Source: Erythrocercus mccallii (taxonomy: Eukaryota; Chordata; Aves; Passeriformes; Dicruridae). From it: 64,000 bases of DNA. The stretch spans positions 1 through 64,000 of the forward strand of contig VZRG01000780.1 in the NCBI GenBank assembly GCA_013397435.1, written 5' to 3'. The position numbers were made by a program, and so were the translations under genes. The notes beneath the pieces were generated by a model. It was given only the letters and a program-made list of their open reading frames with translations, was not told the DNA's origin and made no database searches. Below are positions 37,715 through 50,000 of this stretch, piece after piece; position 1 is the stretch's first letter, and each line of letters begins with the position of its first letter.

Positions 37715-39369
37715 AAGTATTTCATGTTACTCTTTATTAACCCTGTTGTCAAACAGCAAAGAAAAACTATGACTGATCTCTCTTAGTTCCTGTTGCTTTG
37801 GAAGCTAGTTACATGTCTTCATTTCTAAATTGCTAGTCTTTTAAAAAAATAGAAATTTAAAAGTATCTTGGCTGGGTTTTTTTAAATCTTCCTTTCTTTC
37901 TCTATTGTCATTAATAGGCTATGTTTAAGAGCTCTATTTCAAATTGGTAGACTGCATCTTCTGAGTCTTCGCAGTTAGCCTTCTGAAAGCTAATTAACTC
38001 ATAATTTAATTTAGAGCAGGATTTTATCAGCAGAAAGTCATAATCAGAGAGGAAGGATGGAGTAATGACTAATGAAGTCTTTTTCCAAAGTCTTTATCAG
38101 TCTTTCTTGGTGTCCTTAGAAAATCTGTGTAAATAGTCTTATTTTCTTTTCCTGTGTCTGTTTTATCTAGAGAAGAAATATTTTGGTCAAGGACTATGGC
38201 TGTACATGAGAATGACTTCAAAGTGCTGCTGTCCTAGTAGTATTCTTCAAATATGTGTCATGTTGCCTTTGAGTCAGTAATGGGTCTTGGGAGCTTTTCC
38301 TAACATAGCCAGGTTAGAAGGCTCCTCTGTTACTTAAATTCTTGCAAGTAAGAAAGTAGAAAGCATGGAAAAATCTTTATAAGTCCATGTTAATAAATTT
38401 TCCACTATAAAATTTTAATTGTGACTATTTAATTGTAGCTTTCAAATGGCATTTTCATTTGTTTTAAGATGCATCTGTCTAGTAAATGGATTGGGAAGTA
38501 ACTTACATGAATATCAATTAAGTCCATGTAATTTTTAAAAATAGTTGTTTTGGGAGATAAAATGTAGAACAGGTGCATATCCATCCCATGACTTTTCCTC
38601 TAAGTACACTGTTAAAAACACATCTTTATCTAACATCCAGTAATTGCCTAGTTAATGTCAAAAAACTGTTAGGGTGCTTTGTCTTCTGTAGCATACTCAG
38701 ACATACTGAGTTATTTTTACATTAGAAGGCAGCAGGGAGTCTTATTTTAGTACTACCTGTTCACCACAGTGCAGGATTTCCGGCATTAATATGAAAAAGG
38801 CTGTTTTATTTTCGTCAGGAGTTGAAATGCTTTTGAAAGTTACCAGGCTGACAACTCTGGAGACTGTCATCCTGTATTTATCTGTTGGATGGTACAACCC
38901 TGGCAATGACTGCTCAAGCTGTCCTGCATTGTTCTATTGCCATCTACCCCAGGCAGATATAGAAGGCCCACCCATAAAAAGGAGAGAGACAACCTTCATG
39001 ACTTTATACTGAAAAACAGTAACAGTTCTGCAGGGCTTCTAAATACTATAATCTTCTGTTGGAATGACACTCACACCACCACATTTATTTACATCTGTAT
39101 TTACATTGGTATAGTCAATACAGAGGTCAATTCTGCCAAAATAAAATTCAGAGCTGGAGTCTAAATTTAAGAGCAGCAAATCTTTAATGTCACTCCACAC
39201 CCCCTATCAAATTGCAAAAGGTTAAGTATCCCTACAACAGAGTTACAGCTCAAGCCACCAATCACCCTACAAGCCCTGAAAGTGCTATCGGCATTCTCCT
39301 AAACTACCTGAAAGGAGGTTGTACTGAGATGGGAGTTGGTCTCTTTCCCCAAGAAACAATTGATAGAAT

Positions 39370-39534
39370 AAGAAGAAATTACCTCAAATTAGAGGAGGTT
39401 TAGATTAGATATTGGGAAAAAATTTTCACTAGAAGCAGTGAAAAGATTTCACAGCCAGCCCTGGAACAGGCTGTCCAGGGAAGTGGTTAAGTCAGCATTT
39501 CTGGGAGTATTTAAAACCACTGAATAGATTGATT
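39370..39534 (+). mobile_element. CR1 LINE, plus-strand, left half (interrupted)
   Basis: GATTAGATATTGGGAAAAAA, then CCTGGAACAGGCTGTCCAGG and GTCAGCATTTCTGGGAGTAT, are the standard order of a CR1 3' region on the plus strand. The order stops near 39520 and resumes at about 39946, after an opposite-strand CR1. Confidence 0.85.
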
Positions 39535-39942
39535 TAGAAGGATCTTTAAAGGTCATCTAGTCCAACCCCCCTGGCATGAGCAGAACATCTTCAATGAAAT
39601 CAGGTTGCCCAGAGCCCCATCCAATTTGACTTTGAATGCTTGCAGGGGCAGGGCATCTACCACCTCTCTGGGCAACCAGTGTTTTACCACCTCATCATAA
39701 CAAGTCTTCCCAATATCTGTTTGAAATCAACCCTCTTTTAGTTGAAAACCAAAAACGTTTGTTCCCATTTTTGTTGTAGGTCCACTTCAAGTACTAGAAG
39801 GCTACAATATGGTCTCCCCAGAGCCATCTCTTCTTCAGGCTGAACCATGCCAAGTTTCACTTCATAGGAGAGCTGCTCTATCCATCTATCATCTTGGTGG
39901 CCTTTCTCAAGACTCACCCCAACAGGTCTGTATCCTTCCTGT
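39535..39942 (-). mobile_element. CR1 LINE inserted into another CR1
   Basis: From left to right, AAAGGTCATCTAGTCCAACC, AGGTTGCCCAGAGCCCCATC and CACCTCTCTGGGCAACCAGT are the reverse complement of a CR1 3' region. The block runs to about CAGGTCTGTATCCTTCCTG. The copy is 5'-truncated at its right end. It splits a plus-strand CR1 and is therefore younger than its host element. Confidence 0.88.
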
Positions 39943-40058
39943 AAAATAGATGTGGTAATTAGGGACATGGTTTAGTGGGACTTGAAAGTGTTACATTAAT
40001 GGTTGGATTTTTAAAGATCTTAAAGGTCCTTTCCAAGTAAGTGATTCTATGAAACTGA
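39943..40058 (+). mobile_element. CR1 LINE, plus-strand, right half with 3' tail
   Basis: The CR1 order resumes: AGGGACATGGTTTAGTGGGA, TTAATGGTTGGA, AGATCTTAAAGGTCCTTTCC, and a terminal GTGATTCTATGAAACTGATT. With 39370-39534 it makes one interrupted element. Confidence 0.85.
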
Positions 40059-43000
40059 TTCTAATCCACAAGGTTTCAGTTCTCTCCTCAGGAAACACTG
40101 TACAGGATAAAAGCTATATGGATAATGATGGTCTTGAGAATGCACTTTTTCATATACAGTTCCCAAAATACTTCAACAGAGGAATGCCTTGGTGCTTTTT
40201 TAATATTCTGGAGCAATGTACTTGCATTTCTCTGAGTATTGCCCAGGACACTGATACTAATGAGTCACATATTCTTATAGGATTGATATATTTTAATTTT
40301 ACCTAGATATTCTGAGTTTGTAATATAAGAAAGTTTAAATTTCAAATAAAAGTACTCAATTTAAAAATGCCCAAATAAATACTATTTACTATTGTAAATA
40401 TTTAATATCAACCTAGCTGCAAATGGTAAAGAAAACCATCAGTTGATCCTAAGCTTGTATCTGGAAGTCACCTAGCTTACAAGCTACAAGCACTAATAAT
40501 TGACCAGTCCATATATGATCCATATGAAGTAAAACTTGGACACAGTATCTGCAAATATTGCATTCCTGGAAGATGGCATATTAATGCTGGATTGTAGAAG
40601 AGTGAGTCCATTTGTTTTTAAACTTTTTGATGATGCATATAAGGGAGCAGGAAGGTACTGCGCCTGGGTTTTCCTCTGAGATTTCTACCTCCTCTGTGAA
40701 TGCTGATCCTAAACTTTTTCAAGATGGAGGTTGATCCTCACAGACTGCTTTTCCTTGTATGGAAATGTTAATGCCCCTTTTACAGTCATCTCCTCTCTTA
40801 CGGTAAATATGGCTTATTTATCATGGCTTGTCTAATCTGCTAGCAAATCTTTTCTGTAGTGAGAGGTAAAATTCTCTTCCTACCCCAGCATTCTGGAGAA
40901 TTCATCCTGAAGCCATTCTGTACAGGGCACCTTAAATTTATTGTGGGCATGTATCAGCATGGGATTTGAGTGGTGTCTCATTACTATGACTCTAGAAACT
41001 AGGGGGTTTGATGATCAGTTTGAGATGGCTAATTTCCAAACCTTGTCCTTAATGGGTACAGTGGTACTACTGCATCTGCATACACATGCTCATTCCCTGC
41101 CCAACAAGTAGCCCATTCTGTCTGACACTTTTCTTAGTTAACTAGCCTCAACTTTTTTAAGCATTCCTTTCAATTTGCTACTACAAGACACATGCAACCA
41201 AGGTTATGAAGCTTTCAGAAGTCTGAGTGTTAGATTGAAGCATGTGACATACAAGCATCAGACACTCAAGACAGCAGCTGAAAGTTGTAACTATCATAAT
41301 TGCTTTTCCTTTCTCAATAAGAAATATTTATTCCTGTTTAGGATCTACATACTCACACATTTCACAGAAAATGTTTTGCTGGTCTTTGAACTGCAAATTC
41401 CTCAGGTTTCCATATGAAAATGCATTAAAGGATGAAACTAGATGCTCTTGTGAAAGCTGAAATCTGCAGTATTTGAAAGATTTAGTTCCTAAAAATGTGC
41501 TTCTTGATCTATTGTAAATCAGCTATCTCAGTCTATCCACTCCCTACTTAATGCATGAATAAAACCCCCCAAAATGTATTAGAGACTTCTTCAACAGCTC
41601 AACAGAGTGGACAGTATTAAGTTTTTCTCTTATAACCATTAACTACAGAAACTTTGAAATTAAGAAAAAACTTACCTTCGCTCAGTATTCCCAGCAAAAG
41701 TAATGAACAGCATTGAGTATAAGAATATATTGACCTCATCAGCATGTAAGGCCTTTTCACCTCAATGAGCTTGGCAGAATAGTCAAAGTTTTTTTGCATA
41801 AATTATCTCATTTTTTTTCCTCTTCCAAGGATTAGCATTTACTGTTCTGGGCCTAAATTCTGGCTTCCTCTGAAGAAAGGTAATTATAAAGTTTTTGAAA
41901 AAATATTTAGAACCTTATACTTATTGTTACAAATGAAAAATATGTCTAGATTCACCTAATCAGGTGAAATATAGTTGTACACAAAATGGTTTTACATGCT
42001 GATGGTGACACTACAACGTGCTGAATGTCAGAAAAAAGAAAAAAAAGTGTTGCCTCAGGATAGTTTTTGTCAAAAGATAAGGAATGAAATATGTATCTCG
42101 GATTTTCTATTTTGGCATGCATTTAGTCAGAAGTCACTGGGTAGCAAAAGATGCTGAGTGACACAGAATCTTAAGGGAAAAGCCTAAATACTGAAAAGAG
42201 AAAGAAGAGAAACCTTCACTTGCAGCATGTTCTGGACCTTGTAAATGCAATCAGAGCCTTTCTTCACTGTGGATAAAAGAATCTTTGAGAAGCATCTACT
42301 CTGGTTATATTTTGCTTCTTAACAGTGCACTAGGACTACTTAATTGCTCCATCTGCCAATATAGAAATTCTGAAACAAAAGGCCTGGATTTTGAACATAT
42401 TAACTTTTCGCATATCTTTGATTGTTTCTAGTAGAGATGAAAAAAACCCAAACCACCTCTTTGAAAAGAGCTGTAATCTCTGTTAAGATCCCTATCCAGA
42501 AGTTTTATATTTATTTAGTGTCTAAAAAAGGTTGCTGTTTCTCACAACATCATTATTAGAGCCATAGCCAAGGAATATAATGCTTTCTTGGAAAGCTTTC
42601 TGCAACAGCATCATACTGTTCAAATAGTAAATAAAGACGTAAACAAACAATGTGCAAATGAAAAATATTATTTTATGTAGCTGGTGGAACATATTATTTT
42701 TATTTATACCTACAGTAGTAGGCAGTGAGGTTCAACTCCCAGTGGGTGGAGAACAAGACAACACACAGGACTGAGACCAGAACCTTAGAAATATTTAGTT
42801 TCTCCTGCTATTTTTGGATGACAACAATATACTTTCCTGAGATTTAATGTCTTGCTTTTCTAAATGTAAGTCCTTCTTCCATCTTTTTTGAGTCTAATAG
42901 GTTGAAACAACATTGCTTCTAATTAAAAGGTGATGCTTAAATCTAAAATCTCTCTTAACAGAGAGATTTGAGGTGATGCATTTTTCTTGGGTTTAACTGC

Positions 43001-45040
43001 TCCACATTTAATTTGGTGTTTTGAAATATGATTCACATCACCTTTGTACTGTTAATGTAAGACAATTTGATAGTTCATCCATCAGCAATTAGAAAACAGA
43101 AGGCCAAAGGCCTATATTAACAAGTAATGCAAGTATAAAGCAATGTCACCATAGCAACTTGGCTTGCACACAGGATGCTGTATTTAACCTTGGGGAGCTC
43201 TTAAAAACTCTGGATTCCTGAAATAAGTGAAGTCTATGTGGTAGTGGGGCTGTGCCTTCAATGCTGTAGCAGTAGATTTATCTTAAAATTGCGCAATTGC
43301 TTTGGCCCAATATAACTTACAAGAAACCAATGGTGTATGAGCACTTAAAGACATGCCTTATGGAAATCTTGACTTGCAGTTAGAAATGTTCAAGATCTGT
43401 TGCCTTTTTTTTTTTGGAACTGGGAAGGAGTTAGCTGTAGAGCTTATTGCAGTAAGACAGAAGCATCTTAAAAAATATTCCCAGGAATTACTCTTAGAGT
43501 TTTATTTAAATTTTTTTTGCTAGTCGACACACATCCTTCTGTCTTCACAGTTACTGTGAGCTTTGTCAGGTAAAGGCGGAAAAACATGCATGCTTTTTTG
43601 TTTCTCTTGTGGGTTTGATTTTTCTAGCTCCTAAACTAGCTATGTGGATGGATGGTATTTATTAATTAATTAATACTGTGAATCTACATGTCCTCAAGTC
43701 AGGAAAAAATCATGTGAATTAGCTTCACTAGAGGGTCATGCTGCTAGTAAAACAAGCTCTAGGCAGCCAATTCTTGAGAAACTGACATTTCAACAACCTT
43801 TCGTAGGAAACACAAGAGTTTTAGAAGTGTGAGGTCATAGGATCAAAATTAATTCTTAGAAGGCACAAACAGCGGCAGGTTTGACTACTGTGTGGTTACT
43901 ACTTCCCCTCAACAGTCAGGCTACAATGCTTCACCATTTCCCTATCTAGCTCAAGACTGGCTATAGTAAAATACCCTGGTCAAGAGGCCAGATTTGCTTG
44001 TTACCTGACTGCCCTTCAGAGTGCCTAAATCACATACTACTAAGAGTTTCACAAACCCCTCTTGAGCTACTTTGTATCTACAATTCCTTGGCACCTTAGT
44101 TTCCAGTGGTGGGTTGCCCCAAGTTCTTACATTTCTGCAGAAACAGTGAATACCCAGTGTCCACCTCATACCTCCTGTTCTGGCAAGACTTGTAAATGAG
44201 GCCTTTCCTGTCTGTATCTCACCTATAGGATAAAAGTGCTCATGTCTTTATATATAATTATCTTCTGGGGAGAATCACCCATTTGGAACAAGGAAATGTG
44301 AAGGTCTGTCAGTAGAAGAAACACTTTTATGGACACTTAAATTCCAAGGGAAGATTTAACAGAATAGTCCCCTTTAGCCTTTTTAAGAAATTATCAACAG
44401 GTTTACCAATAATTGAAAAAACACTGGTGTTCATAACATACAAAAGAAAAAGAAGAGTCACTATTACAGAACGGAGTGGATTTCAACTATATAACTAAGA
44501 AATATGCATAGAGAGAGTTGTGTTAAATGTTTGTGGATTTTTTTTTTCACACGCTGCTATTGTACTCTTGTTCAGGACTTTTGCTTGTACTATGTTTTAG
44601 TACCTTGTCTAAACAGAGAGTTTAAACCCCCTCATTATATTTAAGTGTATTTTACATTATTTCACAACCAGGAACTGTCATGGAAGTAGAAAAGTGCTGA
44701 AAAACAATCTGTTAAATAAGAGAACAAAAAGGAGTGTGAATACTTTTAAAATTCCTGCAAAGAATCAAAATCAGGTTACGAGACTAGCTGGGAGTATTTT
44801 GTCCATCCCATCAGTTTCCAAGCCACTAATGTATAAAAGCTATAGGTTCTTTTAAGAGTCAGCTCCCATGCCTAGTGAATTCAGATGCCAGAAATTCCCC
44901 ATTGCACCAGAAAAGAAAGGTAAACTCTTTTAGGAGGGATAAATGTTGAAAATTTCCTGCTTCAAGACAAATACATTTTGGCTCAGCTCTTCATTAAGGT
45001 ACAATCCTAATATTTGTTGTGCTGCTCCAGTGACAAACTT
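40059..45040. other. Gene desert, no element recognised
   Basis: This AT-rich sequence has only short open frames. A perfect 9-bp hairpin (AAATCTCTC, 6-nt loop, GAGAGATTT) lies at 42946-42969, a size that can occur by chance. I see nothing else. Confidence 0.45.
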
Positions 45041-45049
45041 CTCAGTGGA

Positions 45050-45520
45050 TGACTGTGATTAGAGACTCTCTGTCTTGGGGCCAGAGACATCCATCTGCCT
45101 GTCTGACCATCCTGCTGAGACATGGGCTTCTTGACTAATTCAAAAACCTTAGGCACAGTGGAAAGACTGTTGAGGCATATCCAGTCCCTGACTGTGACTC
45201 ATGCTATTCATGTTACTCATCCATGTGGGCACTAATGAAGTGACTGTGAGGTTCTGGGAACACAGGGGATGGAGTCCAGGTCACAAGTGATGCCTGCCAA
45301 TACTCCCATTCGACTGCAGAGGCCTGCCCTGGGTCATATGAGTCATGAATTTGGATGCAGATCTTTACTAATCCTGTCAGTCCTGGGCTTCAACTTCCTT
45401 AAAAATAACATGCTGCTTTTTAAAGGTGGAATGGTGGGAAGAGGGAGACTGTGACAGGGAAACTGTCTAATATCAGTGCTCAAGCTGGGAGAAGGACTTT
45501 GATCTAGGGTTAAAAAGATG
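45050..45520 (+). mobile_element. Relic of a retroelement esterase (SGNH-like) ORF
   Basis: Plus-strand frames give broken matches, in the right order, to the esterase domain found in retroelement ORFs of birds. There is a DSLSWG start near 45065, an IHVGTNEV block near 45220 and a GFNFLKNNMLLFKGGMVGRG block near 45395-45450. Each block needs a frame change and stops interrupt the whole. HVGTN and the final block correspond to the conserved Asn/Gly and the C-terminal part of SGNH hydrolases. Its parent family cannot be fixed by eye. Confidence 0.5.
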
Positions 45521-45764
45521 TGCTCTCAGGATCCAGAGGAGTCAACTACAGAGTTTCAAGTACTGTTTGAAATGTTACGTGTCATTCATGTCATATTGCA
45601 GAGACTAGCAAAATGTCTAATCTGGTTCCCAGACTGACCTTCAGCTGCAGATCAGACCATGACTTCAGGTTATTTAACATTATTGTTATGAAAAGTTAAA
45701 ACTTCTTGCAAAACACTCTCTGAATTCAAGGAAGGACATGTAAAACAAATAGCACTGTCTTATA

Positions 45765-46110
45765 AATTCATAGATTCGCAGAATGTTTGAGGCTGAAAGA
45801 GACTTCAGGAGGTCTGTAATCCATGCCTCAGCTCAAGCAGAGTCAGCTACAGCAAGTTGCTTAGGTCCATATCCATTCAGGTTTTGAGTGTCATCAGGCT
45901 GAAGACTCCACAAACTTTCTGGGAAACTTGTTAAAGTGTTTGTCCACACTCACAGGAAAAAAATAATAAAATTCTTGGGTGTTTAAGTGTAAGTTCCTAC
46001 ATTTTGGCTTGTTATCATTGTCTCAGCCAGTCAGGAGATGACTGAGAAGGGTCTGGATCCATCTTTGTTACTTCCTCCCATTGCATAACTTTTCTGGAAA
46101 GGTGGATGTT
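45765..46110 (-). mobile_element. CR1 LINE 3' region (diverged subfamily)
   Basis: AATTCATAGATTCGCAGAAT, then GAGACTTCAGGAGGTCTGTA, GCTCAAGCAGAGTCAGCTAC and TCTGGGAAACTTGTTAAAGT follow CR1 order in reverse complement. The right end is diverged and possibly reaches 46120. Confidence 0.82.
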
Positions 46111-46489
46111 GGGAAAAGGTATCATGATAGACTGTAATGCTAGGCACTTCCACAGCCATGGTGGTGGTTTACCCATACCCAAGTAAAGTGAGTGCTGAAC
46201 CCCCTCTTCGTGGTTATGGAGTAACTGCCAAGAATAATTTTCAGTGATTCACATTAAGAATGTGAATTCTCATGTGGAGTCTCATTTCTTCTAAATAATT
46301 TTTTTAATGATTGAATGATGAAATTGAATTAATATGTTTAGAAAATCTACAGTCAGTATGAACAGAGAAGTTGCTCTGATTTTGATGACCGCATCAAACC
46401 TGGAAATTAATAAGTCTAAAAAATCAGATATTCTCTGAAAATAAAAGCAGATAAAATTCAACAAAGACATGAAAATAGACATGTAACAA

Positions 46490-47000
46490 AAGTGACTTTA
46501 CACAGAGAAGGATCTGAGAGTTGTGGTGAATCACAAATTGACTATGAGTAACAACACAGTATTTTTTTCCAAGAAAAAATCTTGATCAGAAATATATTCC
46601 TAGGAATATTGTATGCAACCCTTGGGAAGTAACTGTTTTGCCCTGCTTGGGAGCCAACTGGATCTCAGACTGGGTGTCCACTTTTAGACACCACATTTTA
46701 GAAAAGATGACTTGGAAAAATCCACAGTATGGTGCAAGAAATGCTAAAGGATTTAGCAAACATAATCCGTAAAGAAAGGTAATTCCATTCCTTTAGACTA
46801 AAAAAGGGAATATTCAAAGGGGATGTTTGAATCTTCTAGTATGTAAAAAAAGATCATTATAAATAGAATAATGATCACTTGTTGCTTAAAACCAGAAAGG
46901 AAGGACAAAAAGAAACTATTGCAACTAAATGTTGTAATTTCTAAATTTCTCTATTGGTGCAGTCTTTTAAGAAGGAGTATTTTGACTGTTGATTTATTAC
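46490..47000 (+). mobile_element. Old CR1-like LINE fragment
   Basis: GAGAAGGATCTGAGAGTTGT matches the CR1 ORF2 end (GRDLGVVV-like). CAAAGGGGATGTTTGAATCT, TTCTAGTATGTAAAA and GGAAGGACAAAAAG continue the expected 3' order. The copy is strongly diverged and indel-rich, so its ends are approximate. Confidence 0.6.
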
Positions 47001-50000
47001 TGAAGTATTTAAGAATATGTGTGAATGTGTTCTATTATATGTATTTAAGGACAGCTCATACCAGCACCTGTTGGGAACAGTGCAAGGGAGGGACAGGACA
47101 GTGTCCTGTTGTCCTTCCCAGATCTGCATCTCTGTGGTTTTAGGACAATGAGTCTCAAAGTGATTTAACAGGCAAATGTAAATTCTGGCTCCAACAAAGA
47201 ACACACCTTGGAGGGGGAAGATTCACATTTATCACAGTCTGTAGATTGGATAAGGCACTATAAGCAGGAACAAAAGCCCCAGATATTTTTTATCAAGTGT
47301 CCTGAAAAAATACAACCTAAATTTTTCCTACACAGACCCCAGATCTAGTGTAAATCAGTGTGTCTCCATTGGCTAGAATGTGCACTTTGTGGAAGATGAA
47401 TGGCATAAAATTTTTGTAGGTAATTAAATTAAAGGTATCAAAGCAGTGTTCTGAATCTAGCAACAATTCTTAGAGAGACAAAAATCCAACTCTAATTTAC
47501 CAGTCTGTAGTGTAGATACAAGGTTATTAATCTGGTACATACAGTCCTTATTAGTAAAACTTAATTACACAGCAAAGGTCTTGTGAAGGCAATGGCTGCT
47601 ACTGCTCCCCCACAGAAAATGCAGTTGTTTTGCCAAACCAGCTGCATACATGCAAACAGAAGCAAACCTGCTGCTTTTTGTCAGCCACAAGATCTGAAAT
47701 GAACTGTGACAAACTGAAAAGGCACAGGCACCGTGCCTTGGGTATTCCTTAGCTAAAATCCTGCTCTCTTTACAGCTGGATGGGCTGCACTCAGAGCAGG
47801 AAGATCCTTCTTAGTGGAGCAGTCACTGATCTCAGTCAGTGTGAACTGGACACTCATTCTTGTGGATGCTGTGTCATTCCTCACTAGAACTAAAACAATC
47901 TAGGAATATAATGTTTTCTTTGTTTTTTTAAAGTATAATTCCAAATGGTCTAATATATAGTACATACAGATCCCATAAAGCATTTTTGTTGCTGAATCTT
48001 AAAACAGTGTTGTTCCCTTTTGTTAAATTCTATAGATTTGGTCTCTAAAAGAAGACATCCCTAAGTGCCTTTCTCTATAGCAAAGTCATTTCAGGGCAAT
48101 ATACAGAAATTTCTTTACCCATACAGTGTAACTTCATCAACATCTCTCTAAATAATTTCATAATAAGCTTTATGGGATAGATTCATTCCTGAGGAAAGCC
48201 AGCAGAAGTCAGTACAAACAGACTTATATGAGCACCTTTTTTTCCACAGATGAATTTATCACCTTTCCACAGTTTAAAAGTTTGATCTGATAGTACGGCA
48301 TCTGAGAGTGAAAATGCAAACTTACCATAAGACAAAAATACTGTCACTACCTGATAAAACCTGTGTTAAAAATACTAGTGTTCCTTCAGACCAAATTAAT
48401 TCCAATAATTACAGAGTCATCAAAGCAACAGTCTAAAGGGGAAAATACCTTCATAGATGAGTTCATGTGCACAGTTATTTAATCTCCTTTTTAGAATATC
48501 TAGATGAATGACTTCTTGCTGAATATAGCACATTCTATTATCAGGTCTTTGCAGTTATTCTACTTAATTACTTCTCTGCCAGGATCATTTCTACTCCTAG
48601 ATCTCTATATAAGGCTAGTTTAGAGGGAGAAATTTTATTTCTGCAGCTCTAGGAGAGGCCTTTTCATCATTCTGAGTAGTTTCACACTGTATTTTCCCCA
48701 CATTCTCCAGCACTAAATAAACAACTATTAATTTCCAGGTAGCCCTTTCAGTAGTGTGTCTGAGGGCTGATGCCACAATCAGAATTAACATTCAAATTCC
48801 ATCTTATCTCCAGTATGAACACTTCGGTCCCAAACACAGATCATTAACACCGTGTCCTTGTCCGTGCTGCTGCTTAGCCAGGTATGCTTACATATTTCAA
48901 AAGAATGTATTCCTGTCACCCACCTTCCCCACTAGGCACCCTAACAGCCCAACTATAGACACATTCCTGTACTTTCATTCTCTCAGGAACCCAATGAATA
49001 TTCATTCCATGCAAAGTGGAACAGTTTGAACAGAAATAGTGGGATGCCTCACCCTTGTGCTTTAAAATAGCTGACCTTTTGTGATCAGCATATTCACCTC
49101 CAAGTGGGAGATAGAGTTTAGATTCCCTCAAGCAGCAAAAGAAATTTAACCCAAACCTCCCGTAGCCTTGCTAGGACAGGTGGGTATTATGATCCAAGCT
49201 TCTCTTTGCTATATCTGTCTGGTTAGCTTGGCTTAGCTTGTGTCTACATGTAACTCTTGATCTCTTAAATAATATTGGTCATTTATGAAATAAATATGAT
49301 GACCTCTGTGATGCATGGCTGGACATCCTTTCGGTGGAAACAGCATGCATAGAGCTGACACCCCAGCCCCACCTGAGCAGAATTGATATGTACTCAGACT
49401 GAGAAATGTGAAAGTGGTCCCTCTATACATAGTTTGGATGCCATCATTAAATAACCTGACATACTGGAATCTCTGGGAGATGCCCATCTTTCCTCATGCT
49501 GTATGTAAGGCAGAGTTTTACAAGCTTTTTGAACTGGAGAAACAGCTAACTTTTTGAAAGAGGTCGTCTTGCAGTGTTGCCACAACTTTTAATTTATAAA
49601 TACCTACAGATAGCTTAGCCTGGAATGTTTGTTTATTCCTTTTGCTTTTTTCAACTCTTCTTGCTTGTGTGCTTGTGCGTGTAGCATTATATATACATCT
49701 AGGAGAAGATGTGGTTCAGTTTTGGCACTGGTTTTATGCAAAACCTTTTGATTTCTTGCAGACTTTTAACCCAGAGCTGTAGATCCTTTATATACTATTA
49801 TGGCTGTTCCACTGCCAGAATCTCTGCAGACTTGCAGTGATTCACAGCTGTTGGTGAACTTCTCTTCACTGCATTCCTGTAGAAATGGTTTGTGCTAAAA
49901 TCCCATTGTCAGAGATGTCCACTGCTTTTAGAAAGCCACCTAGAAAATCATGTTTCAGAGCACTTTTTAATGAAGAGACCTTTTAATGAAGTTTTATGCA

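Larger units (their letters stand above)
24000..39369. other. Gene desert, left part
   Basis: This is 15 kb of AT-rich sequence without a recognisable exon, CpG cluster or clear CR1 copy. It does contain microsatellites, a CTCF-like site at 34851 and one copy each (34272 and 37671) of a repeated 45-bp motif. Any of its function would have to be regulatory or non-coding, and that cannot be read from one sequence. Confidence 0.5.

Noticed and set aside
42946..42969. A perfect 9-bp hairpin
   Set aside because: Stems of this size arise by chance at this scale, and it has no partner or element ends nearby.
43724..43740. A CTCF-like TTCACTAGAGGGTCATG
   Set aside because: It departs from the consensus at key positions (GGT in place of GGC), so it is a weak match.
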